DNA of 8,099 nucleotides from an uncultured Oscillospiraceae bacterium. GTDB lineage: Bacteria > Bacillota > Clostridia > Oscillospirales > Ruminococcaceae. The stretch covers positions 1 through 8,099 of the forward strand of contig UQSL01000079.1 of the NCBI GenBank assembly GCA_900543705.1. The letters are read 5' to 3'. The translations under genes were made by a program, and so were the position numbers. Below are positions 1 through 4,198 of this stretch, one piece after another. Each line of letters begins with the position of its first letter. Position 1 is the stretch's first letter. A model generated the notes under the pieces. The model ran no database searches and was not told where the DNA came from. It saw only the letters and a list, made by a program, of their open reading frames with translations.

Positions 1-60
1 CCGAGCACAGAGGTTGCCAAGGAACTTGGTATCTGTAACGGGTTATACAGCGAATTGTGA
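1..60 (+). pseudogene. 3' fragment of a frame resembling an IS3-type transposase OrfA helix-turn-helix
   Basis: The first 19 codons are open and end in TGA at 58-60. The peptide contains EVAKELGICNGLYS, which resembles the recognition-helix part of IS3-family OrfA proteins, where a segment like VAKELGIsnglLYsW is typical. The usual LLYSW pattern is broken here and the frame stops at once, so this looks like a decayed or frameshifted transposase piece. OrfA normally continues for tens of residues after this helix and is followed by OrfB; neither is visible downstream. The fragment is too short for a firm family call, and a short tail of an unrelated DNA-binding protein is the main alternative. 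Confidence 0.35.
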
Positions 61-274
61 AATGCACAGGCTCAGTGGTACATTTCCTGATTCAGGAGGA
101 ATTCAGTTGTTGTTTCCATATTTAACATTAGAAAATGTTGCTACAAGCTGATGCGAAAATAGTAGGGATACAGGCAGGCAAAGACGACCGGCGTCGGAAG
201 ACGCCACAGCAGCCCGCACAGGGTGCCAAACGGGATGGAAATCATCCACTAACGGTGCAGGGGACGGCCCGGAC
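61..274. other. Gene-free region with two small hairpins
   Basis: No credible coding frame is seen on either strand. A GC-rich hairpin with a GNRA-type loop lies at 190-205 (GGCGTC, loop GGAA, GACGCC). A second hairpin lies at 233-247 (GGATG, five-base loop, CATCC). A copy of a GGGGACGG motif lies at 254-267. All of this is upstream of the mrp promoter, so it would not be in the mrp mRNA leader. I match it to no known RNA family. Confidence 0.4.
254..267 (+). repeat. GGGGACGG-type short dispersed repeat, copy 1
   Basis: The string TGCAGGGGACGG is closely matched near 2763 (TGTACAGGGGACGG). A related GGGGAC pair occurs at 7525-7546. Similar CAGGGGACGG strings are common dispersed repeats in clostridial genomes; I recall them flanking IS200-like or REP-type elements, which is from memory and was not checked. 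Confidence 0.35.
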
Positions 275-304
275 TTGACATAACTTGCATATGCACATTA
301 TAAT
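275..304 (+). promoter_or_regulatory. SigA-type promoter of mrp
   Basis: A perfect TTGACA at 275-280 and a perfect TATAAT at 299-304 are separated by 18 bp. Transcription should start near 311, giving a leader of about 65 nt before the mrp ATG. No operator repeat is evident. Confidence 0.85.
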
Positions 305-363
305 GGACAAGGAAGCCTGTATCCGAACGGGCAACAGGAGAATATGAAGTGTTAAATCATAGA

Positions 364-368
364 AGGAG
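364..368 (+). promoter_or_regulatory. Ribosome binding site that fixes the mrp start
   Basis: AGGAG ends directly before an in-frame TTG at 369, which is too close to serve that codon. It is nine bases upstream of the ATG at 378. This makes ATG 378 the start and removes three codons from the longest open frame. Confidence 0.8.
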
Positions 369-377
369 TTGGCATCC

Positions 378-1223
378 ATGAGTGAAAGCTGTACCCACGA
401 TTGCTCCAGCTGCTCGGTCGGCAACTGCGGCGAGCGCACGAGGCCATCGGATTTCGTGGAGAAATTAAATGAACTGAGCCATGTAAATAAAGTTATCGGC
501 GTTGTCAGCGGCAAGGGCGGCGTTGGAAAATCCCTCGTCACTTCGATGATGGCGGTGCTAATGAATCGAAAGGGATATCATACCGCAGTACTCGATGCGG
601 ACATTACCGGCCCGTCTATCCCGAAAGTGTTCGGCATCAACGAACGCGCAAAGGGCGGACAGCTCGGCGATAAATACCTCATCTATCCGGAAAAGACCAA
701 GACCGGAATTGACGTAATGAGCGTCAACCTCCTGCTTGAAAATGTCACTGACCCTGTTATCTGGCGCGGCCCCGTCATCGCGGGCACGGTTAAGCAGTTT
801 TGGACCGACGTGTTGTGGGACAATGTGGACTTCATGTTCGTCGACATGCCTCCAGGAACCGGAGACGTCCCTCTGACTGTCTTCCAGTCAATTCCGCTCG
901 ACGGGATTATCGTCGTCGCCTCTCCACAGGATCTGGTCTCGATGATTGTCGCGAAGGCGGTCAATATGGCGAAGATGATGAACATCCCCATTTTGGGTCT
1001 GGTCGAGAATATGAGCTATGTCGAATGCCCCGACTGCGGCAAGAAGATCAGCCTGTTCGGCGAAAGCCGCATGGAGGAAATCGGGAAAGAATATGGAATC
1101 GAAGTCCTCGGTAAGCTTCCGGTCGATCCGAAACTTGCCAAGGCATGTGACGCTGGTGCAATCGAGCTATTTGAAGGAAACTGGCTTGACGATGCTGCGG
1201 ATAAAATGGAACAGATGAAATAA
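378..1223 (+). CDS. mrp: Mrp/NBP35 family P-loop ATPase, iron-sulfur cluster carrier
   Basis: This is a cytosolic ATPase of 281 residues in the MinD/Mrp deviant-Walker family, whose members bind and pass on iron-sulfur clusters to apoproteins. The N-terminus is cysteine-rich (Cys5, 9, 12 and 17), as in NBP35-type members, although the spacing differs from the classical eukaryotic motif. The deviant Walker A is GKGGVGKS at 45-52. Switch I is DADITGPS at 73-80, and the DMPPGTGD block at 156-163 is diagnostic of Mrp. A CPDC pair at 217-220 matches the conserved CxxC that bridges a cluster at the dimer interface. It is monocistronic, with its own promoter at 275 and a terminator at 1227. No other Fe-S assembly genes (suf/isc) are in the window, so its clients cannot be inferred. 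The family call is firm; the carrier role comes from family knowledge. Confidence 0.96.
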   Translation: MSESCTHDCSSCSVGNCGERTRPSDFVEKLNELSHVNKVIGVVSGKGGVGKSLVTSMMAVLMNRKGYHTAVLDADITGPSIPKVFGINERAKGGQLGDKYLIYPEKTKTGIDVMSVNLLLENVTDPVIWRGPVIAGTVKQFWTDVLWDNVDFMFVDMPPGTGDVPLTVFQSIPLDGIIVVASPQDLVSMIVAKAVNMAKMMNIPILGLVENMSYVECPDCGKKISLFGESRMEEIGKEYGIEVLGKLPVDPKLAKACDAGAIELFEGNWLDDAADKMEQMK

Positions 1224-1226
1224 ACC

Positions 1227-1257
1227 AAAAAGCCGCTGGTTTTTCCAGCGGTTTTTT
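1227..1257 (+). terminator. Intrinsic terminator of mrp
   Basis: The stem CCGCTGG (1233-1239) pairs with CCAGCGG (1245-1251) around a TTTTT loop and is followed by six T residues. The upstream A run can extend the stem by pairing with the T run, which suggests some activity in both directions. Confidence 0.92.
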
Positions 1258-1280
1258 GCTGGAAACGGAAAGCTATCTGC

Positions 1281-1464
1281 GGTTGCCCTTACAGAATACT
1301 TGGAGTAGGGCTTTATGCATATTCTATGGCGAGAAGTCCGCGCCCCACCGCTGTCCCTGTGGGAGGGGTCTGAAAACCGGCATTGCAGTCGCGTTCTTTT
1401 TTTCGCAGCTTTCCTCTATTTGGTTCTTGAAGAGGGCATTGAGCGGGTCCTTCCAAGGACAACC
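1281..1464 (+). ncRNA. Candidate structured RNA of about 184 nt, rod-shaped and 6S-like
   Basis: The ends of this segment are complementary over a long range. GGTTG (1281-1285) pairs with CAACC (1460-1464). CTTGGA (1299-1304) pairs with TCCAAG (1452-1457). AGGGCTT (1307-1313) pairs with GGGTCCT (1445-1451) using G-U pairs. ATGC (1315-1318) pairs with GCAT (1436-1439), and TTCT (1322-1325) with AGAG (1431-1434). The middle is GC-rich and can form inner hairpins. Length and overall rod shape suit a 6S-type RNA, but I cannot match conserved 6S sequence. No clear promoter or U-tract terminator brackets it. A weak TTG-initiated frame (1256-1471) covers it but begins inside the mrp terminator and looks non-protein. 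Confidence 0.35.
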
Positions 1465-1503
1465 TACGTAAATAAATTCCACTGACTAATCCGAATCATA
1501 ATA

Positions 1504-1563
1504 TTGTCAAAACCGCCCATACCGGTTGACAAAACAAATATGAATTTACAAAAATTGACAAAA
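1504..1563 (+). promoter_or_regulatory. AT-rich upstream region with TTGACAAA boxes and an inverted repeat
   Basis: TTGACAAAA occurs at 1526-1534 and 1555-1563, and the -35 of the next promoter repeats it at 1571-1578. A related TTTACAAAA lies at 1545-1553. The reverse complement TTGTCAA lies at 1504-1510. It makes an inverted repeat with the 1526 copy: GTCAA and CCG at 1506-1515 pair with CGG and TTGAC at 1523-1530. This could be a regulator site, an UP-like element or decayed tandem promoters. The sequence alone does not separate these. Confidence 0.45.
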
Positions 1564-1570
1564 GAATAGA

Positions 1571-1599
1571 TTGACAAACCGGAAAGGCTGTAGTACAAT
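1571..1599 (+). promoter_or_regulatory. SigA-type promoter of the sigma factor gene
   Basis: TTGACA at 1571-1576 and TACAAT at 1594-1599 are separated by 17 bp. The start should be near 1606, giving a leader of about 63 nt. Confidence 0.85.
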
Positions 1600-1668
1600 G
1601 CAGACAAGAAACCAATTTTTAGCTGATTTAAGTCCGGTACAAGCCGGCAGGACGGGGTAGATGATACA

Positions 1669-2253
1669 ATGCCGCATCACACTGCTACGGATGAGGAGCT
1701 CTTGGAACTCTGGCGCTCGGGCAGCGACATCGGTGTGGTGGAACTCGTCCGACGGTATCTTCCTAAAATCCGCGCTTATGCTTCCCGGTTTCGGTTTGTG
1801 GGAATGGAACGGGATGATTTGGTTCAGGAAGGGCTGATTGGTTTTATGAAAGCGATTTCTGCTTACCGGTATGATATGGATGCCAATTTTGGAGCTTTTG
1901 CGGGTGTCTGCTTTCGTAACAGTATGAAATCTGCTGCGGCAAAGGCACTCGGGGATAAAAATATACCGTTGAGCAATTATCTGTCACTGAGTGACGATAG
2001 TATCGGAAATCTTCCCGATACGTTGCAAAGTCCCATTTTTGTCGACCCTGAACAAACGGTGATTCGTAAAGTACTACTTGACGAAGCACTGAGCAAGAAC
2101 TCCGGTGTACTCTCGGCTTTTGAAAAGCGTGCGCTCACCCTGTATTTAAGCGGTTGTTCCTATGGCGAGATGGCAAAAAAGCTTGGCTGTTCCATTAAAA
2201 GCGTGGACAATGCCCTGCAACGTGTAAGGCGTAAACTAAAAGCGGTATCATAA
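1669..2253 (+). CDS. SigH (Spo0H)-like sigma-70 family RNA polymerase sigma factor
   Basis: This 194-residue protein recruits RNA polymerase to alternative promoters. Region 2 spans about residues 21-92, with RDDLVQEGLIGFMKAI (48-63) matching the core-binding and -10 recognition part of SigH proteins. Region 4 spans about 145-194; EKRALTLYLSGCSYGEMAKK and the KSVDNALQRVRRKL helix (177-190) closely follow the SigH region 4.2 pattern. It is shorter than Bacillus SigH (about 218 residues), mainly in the linker and N-terminus. The ATG at 1669 has a modest GGGG-type site ten bases upstream. It does not sit beside secE/nusG, where sigH often lies, so it may be a paralogue. In Bacillus SigH serves the transition state and early sporulation; that role is not shown here. 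No anti-sigma gene is adjacent, and the strong promoter with TTGACAAA repeats suggests transcriptional control. Confidence 0.9.
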   Translation: MPHHTATDEELLELWRSGSDIGVVELVRRYLPKIRAYASRFRFVGMERDDLVQEGLIGFMKAISAYRYDMDANFGAFAGVCFRNSMKSAAAKALGDKNIPLSNYLSLSDDSIGNLPDTLQSPIFVDPEQTVIRKVLLDEALSKNSGVLSAFEKRALTLYLSGCSYGEMAKKLGCSIKSVDNALQRVRRKLKAVS

Positions 2254-2274
2254 ACCCGCTTATAAATTTCTACC

Positions 2275-2296
2275 AAAAACCGGTTTTCCGGTTGTT
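2275..2296 (+). terminator. Probable weak terminator after the sigma gene
   Basis: AACCGG (2278-2283) and CCGGTT (2288-2293) form a 6-bp stem with a TTTT loop, preceded by an A run. The following GTTGTTATAT is a poor U tract, so read-through into the tRNA-like segment and the zinc-ribbon gene is likely. Confidence 0.5.
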
Positions 2297-2300
2297 ATAT

Positions 2301-2376
2301 GCCCTCGGTAGCTTAAAGACAGAGCGTTGATCCAAAATCATCAAAGGTGTCGGTTTAATTCCGTCCACGGGCGCAA
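2301..2376 (+). pseudogene. Decayed tRNA-like element resembling tRNA(Trp)
   Basis: The segment is 76 nt and keeps the tRNA layout. The acceptor arms GCCCTCG and CACGGGC pair at five of seven positions. A D stem GCTT/GAGC (2311-2325) is present. The anticodon stem GTTGA/TCATC (2326-2342) has one mismatch around TCCAAAA, and the T arm is GTCGG/CCGTC around TTTAATT. Many tRNA hallmarks are lost. The D loop AAAGACA lacks the GG pair, U33 is C, C56 is T, and the end reads CAA instead of CCA. The CCA string recalls Trp but is one base out of register. I read it as a tRNA relic; a regulatory tRNA mimic is an alternative. Confidence 0.55.
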
Positions 2377-2400
2377 ATTATCAAAGCGAGGTATAAAACC

Positions 2401-2682
2401 ATGTTTCAGGACAAAACGTTAATATGCAAAGAGTGCGGAGCTGAGTTCGTCTTTACAGCAGGCGAGCAGGAGTTCTATGAATCCAAAGGCTTCGTTAACG
2501 AACCGCAGAGATGCAAAGCGTGCCGTGACGCCCGCAAGAATGCTTCCAAACCGGAAAGAGAAATGTTCACTGCTACTTGCGCAAGCTGTGGCAAAGAAGC
2601 AAAAGTTCCGTTTCGCCCCCGTGAGGATCGCCCGGTATACTGCAGCGAGTGCTTTGCAAAAATGAGAGAAGAAAACAACTAG
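2401..2682 (+). CDS. Small double zinc-ribbon protein (zf-trcl type)
   Basis: This soluble 93-residue protein carries two four-cysteine zinc sites. The first uses Cys9, Cys12, Cys38 and Cys41 and encloses FVFTAGEQEFYESKGF, the signature of the zf-trcl probable zinc-ribbon family. The second uses Cys60, Cys63, Cys81 and Cys84. Both sites look intact, so structural zinc binding is likely; the biochemical role of this family is not known to me. The ATG at 2401 follows a GAGG site (2388-2391) nine bases upstream. I see no clear promoter in the 150 bp before it, so it may be read from the sigma-gene promoter through the tRNA-like segment. It ends at its own terminator. Confidence 0.92.
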   Translation: MFQDKTLICKECGAEFVFTAGEQEFYESKGFVNEPQRCKACRDARKNASKPEREMFTATCASCGKEAKVPFRPREDRPVYCSECFAKMREENN

Positions 2683-2699
2683 TTTTCTATCGAATTTCC

Positions 2700-2736
2700 A
2701 GAGAGTGGTCAGTTGAGACTGCTCTCTTTTTTCTTT
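2700..2736 (+). terminator. Intrinsic terminator of the zinc-ribbon gene
   Basis: AGAGAGTGGTC (2700-2710) pairs with GACTGCTCTCT (2717-2727), an 11-bp stem with two G-U pairs, around an AGTTGA loop. A run of T residues follows. Confidence 0.92.
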
Positions 2737-2759
2737 AAAATAAGCGGCTCCTCACATAT

Positions 2760-2780
2760 TTTGTACAGGGGACGGTACTT
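2760..2780 (+). repeat. GGGGACGG-type short dispersed repeat, copy 2
   Basis: TGTACAGGGGACGGTACTT sits in the gene-free gap before the DUF1858 promoter and shares CAGGGGACGG with the copy at 254-267. It encodes nothing visible. Confidence 0.4.
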
Positions 2781-2800
2781 ATTTCTGGCATAAATGTATA

Positions 2801-2829
2801 TTGAATTTGTATATGTTTATCCTTATAAT
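2801..2829 (+). promoter_or_regulatory. SigA-type promoter of the DUF1858 gene
   Basis: TTGAAT at 2801-2806 and a perfect TATAAT at 2824-2829 are 17 bp apart. The leader would be about 60 nt and contains an AGGAGG site at 2881-2886. Confidence 0.8.
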
Positions 2830-2896
2830 AGAAAACAGAAAATAGACAAAGTCGGGATAGTTTTATTCCGCCGCAAATTAAGGAGGCACCCTTCTG

Positions 2897-3118
2897 ATGG
2901 CAAATAAAGTAACAAAAGATACTCTGATAGGTGAAGTACTCGATATGGACCGCCAGACTGCGACCTATTTCCTCGAAATGGGTATGCATTGCCTTGGCTG
3001 TCCGGCATCTAGAGGCGAGAGCCTTGAACAGGCCTGCATGGTTCACGGCGTCAGCTGTGATGAGCTGGTAGAAAAGCTCAACAACTACTTCGCGGCAAGC
3101 GACGTACTCAAAAAGTAA
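2897..3118 (+). CDS. DUF1858 domain protein (hybrid-cluster-protein-associated redox disulfide type)
   Basis: This 73-residue protein is almost entirely one DUF1858 domain. The fold signature is visible: TLIGEVL (9-15), FLEMGMHCLGCP (25-36) with a CxxC pair at Cys32 and Cys35, then ESLEQAC and a C-terminal LVEKLNNYF helix. Extra cysteines are at 47 and 54. Such domains occur alone or fused to redox proteins in anaerobes and are thought to use the CxxC pair in disulfide or metal chemistry; the partner is not known. No hybrid cluster protein gene is in the window. The start has an AGGAGG ten bases upstream, and the gene is monocistronic between its promoter and terminator. Confidence 0.93.
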   Translation: MANKVTKDTLIGEVLDMDRQTATYFLEMGMHCLGCPASRGESLEQACMVHGVSCDELVEKLNNYFAASDVLKK

Positions 3119-3129
3119 AAGTTGGAATC

Positions 3130-3162
3130 AGACGCTGCACGAAACCGGCAGCGTCTTTTTTC
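3130..3162 (+). terminator. Intrinsic terminator of the DUF1858 gene
   Basis: GACGCTGC (3131-3138) pairs perfectly with GCAGCGTC (3148-3155) and is followed by a long T run. Confidence 0.93.
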
Positions 3163-3206
3163 TTTTGAATTGCGGCTTTCTGGGCATGAAAAAAGAGAAG
3201 TGCCGC

Positions 3207-3506
3207 ATGCGATCTGTTTGCGAAAGGGAAAGAAGGGAACATGACAACTTCGCAGTTACATTTAAAGTTTATATGGGCGAACTCAGGGGGGCTGTGCGCT
3301 TATCCCTGATGCAGGCAGAGCTGTTGAGCAAGACCTCTAAGGGGATTATCGGGCGTTTCTGTCGCATGGTCGCACAAAGCCCCAGTGGGCTGCGCGGCAA
3401 TGAAGATGCAACTCTAGAAAAAATGAGAGCTCGGGATCCCCAAAATCCCTGGGATGATTTGTGGAGCAATCCGAATCCGCCGCGCTGGATTGAGATTCCG
3501 GAATAG
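3207..3506 (+). CDS. Doubtful hypothetical ORF, possibly frameshifted
   Basis: I do not recognise this frame. It is open from a TTG at 3165 to TAG at 3504-3506; in-frame ATGs lie at 3186, 3207 and 3273, none with a strong ribosome binding site, so the start given is provisional. The C-terminal third looks protein-like: an acidic and arginine-rich segment, then PWDDLWSNPNPPRW. There is no signal peptide, membrane segment or known motif, and I see no promoter. A six-G run at 3286-3291 separates this frame from another that opens at ATG 3241 behind AGAAGGG; adding one G would fuse the two. It could be a small real gene, a decayed one, or chance. Confidence 0.35.
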   Translation: MRSVCERERREHDNFAVTFKVYMGELRGAVRLSLMQAELLSKTSKGIIGRFCRMVAQSPSGLRGNEDATLEKMRARDPQNPWDDLWSNPNPPRWIEIPE

Positions 3507-3555
3507 AAACAAAGAAGGCAGTTCAGTTTATGCTGGTGTTCATCTTTCCTGAGAT

Positions 3556-3590
3556 AAAAAGCACCGAACCGGAAAACCCCGGTTCGGTGC
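3556..3590 (-). terminator. Strong minus-strand intrinsic terminator
   Basis: GCACCGAACCGG (3561-3572) and CCGGTTCGGTGC (3579-3590) form a perfect 12-bp stem with a 6-nt loop. The U tract is on the minus strand only, since AAAAA at 3556-3560 reads as TTTTT after the hairpin. On the plus strand no T run follows. It therefore serves a leftward transcript, of which only a remnant frame is seen. Confidence 0.75.
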
Positions 3591-3595
3591 AGACA

Positions 3596-3703
3596 TTACA
3601 AAGACCAGGCAAACGCAGCCAAACACTGAATCAATCGGTCCGCAATGTCACTGTTAGTATCTCCGGCTGAGAGGGATATATACGGTGGCGCCAGTCCAAT
3701 ATT
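3596..3703 (-). pseudogene. C-terminal remnant of a minus-strand gene
   Basis: On the minus strand 35 codons are open from 3703 to a TAA at 3598-3596, directly before the minus-strand terminator. The peptide reads like a real protein end: PPYISLSAGDTNSDIADR, then a LIQCLAAFAW helix. The frame is closed upstream by TAA at 3706-3704 and has no ATG. A different frame covers the preceding 30 bases, so an indel is possible. The rest of the gene is absent, replaced by the secG promoter region. I cannot name the family. Confidence 0.4.
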
Positions 3704-3717
3704 TTACACGAATGTTC

Positions 3718-3746
3718 TTGCAAATCACTTTTTGATATGATACACT
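3718..3746 (+). promoter_or_regulatory. Promoter of secG with extended -10
   Basis: TTGCAA at 3718-3723 and TACACT at 3741-3746 are 17 bp apart. TGA directly before the -10 gives an extended TGNTACACT element. Confidence 0.65.
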
Positions 3747-3773
3747 AAAGAAAGTGTTCTTACGCTAACTGAT

Positions 3774-3780
3774 GGAGGTG
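3774..3780 (+). promoter_or_regulatory. Ribosome binding site that fixes the secG TTG start
   Basis: GGAGGTG lies six bases before the TTG at 3787. An in-frame ATG at 3772 overlaps this site and has none of its own, so the TTG is the better start. Confidence 0.8.
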
Positions 3781-3786
3781 CCAGTT

Positions 3787-4044
3787 TTGAACGTTTGGGA
3801 AATTGTAAGCGGCGTATTGATGATTATCACTTGCTTACTGCTCATTGTCATTGTTGCTATGCAGTCTAACCGCAGCGAGCAGGGTATGAACGCGATTACC
3901 GGAGGGGACAGCTCCGATTCTTATTTCAGCAAAAACTCCGGGAGAACCATTGACGCGATTTTGGCCCGCTGGACCAAAATCCTGGGAATCGTTCTGTTTG
4001 TCATTACGATTGCGGTCAATATTGTCTCTGTATTCTTTAAATAG
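3787..4044 (+). CDS. secG: Preprotein translocase subunit SecG
   Basis: SecG is the small auxiliary subunit of the SecYEG channel in the cytoplasmic membrane and aids SecA-driven export. With the TTG start the protein has 85 residues, normal for the family. It has two membrane helices (about 3-25 and 65-83) joined by a cytosolic loop. That loop carries the conserved pattern: MQSNRSEQGMNAITGG at 25-40, then SYFSKNSGRTIDAILARWTKIL, like the family GrTidalLaklTkil block. Next downstream is rnr, a frequent neighbour of secG in Firmicutes. Here a terminator and a separate promoter lie between the two, so they are probably not one transcript. The call is firm; the TTG start rests on the ribosome binding site. 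Confidence 0.95.
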   Translation: MNVWEIVSGVLMIITCLLLIVIVAMQSNRSEQGMNAITGGDSSDSYFSKNSGRTIDAILARWTKILGIVLFVITIAVNIVSVFFK

Positions 4045-4072
4045 TGCGATATGCATCAAGTTGACGGCCGAT

Positions 4073-4099
4073 AGCCCTGCGAAAAACGCAGGGCTTTTT
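4073..4099 (+). terminator. Intrinsic terminator of secG
   Basis: AGCCCTGCG (4073-4081) pairs with CGCAGGGCT (4087-4095) around an AAAAA loop, followed by TTTTT. Confidence 0.93.
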
Positions 4100-4140
4100 G
4101 CATTTTAAAAGCAGAAATTACAGAGAATTTTTATTTTACT

Positions 4141-4169
4141 GTGCAAAAATCATTCGAGCAGGATACAAT
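4141..4169 (+). promoter_or_regulatory. Possible promoter of rnr
   Basis: TACAAT at 4164-4169 is a good -10. The best -35 at 17 bp spacing is a weak GTGCAA (4141-4146). The upstream stretch is AT-rich, which may help. Confidence 0.4.
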
Positions 4170-4198
4170 ACAAGTAGTGACGGAGAAAGGATCATTCT

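Noticed and set aside
181..250. Riboswitch in the mrp leader
   Set aside because: The hairpins lie upstream of a consensus promoter at 275-304, so they would not be in the mrp transcript, and no known aptamer core is seen.
369..377. TTG start three codons upstream of the mrp ATG
   Set aside because: The AGGAG site directly abuts this TTG with no spacer, while it is correctly spaced for ATG 378.
1281..1464. Cobalamin riboswitch, T-box leader or RNase P RNA
   Set aside because: Some short strings resemble these classes (for example CTGTCCC), but the diagnostic B12 box, the T-box sequence and the RNase P conserved cores are absent.
1256..1471. 71-codon TTG-initiated plus-strand frame between mrp and the sigma gene
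   Set aside because: It starts inside the U tract of the mrp terminator, has no ribosome binding site, and its peptide shows no family likeness; the stretch is better explained by base-paired RNA structure.
2301..2376. Functional tRNA(Trp)
   Set aside because: Loss of the D-loop GG, U33, C56 and the CCA end, plus stem mismatches, makes a working tRNA unlikely.
2735..3046. 103-codon minus-strand frame over the DUF1858 promoter and gene
   Set aside because: It is antisense to a conserved domain and a strong promoter, and its peptide has no recognisable features.
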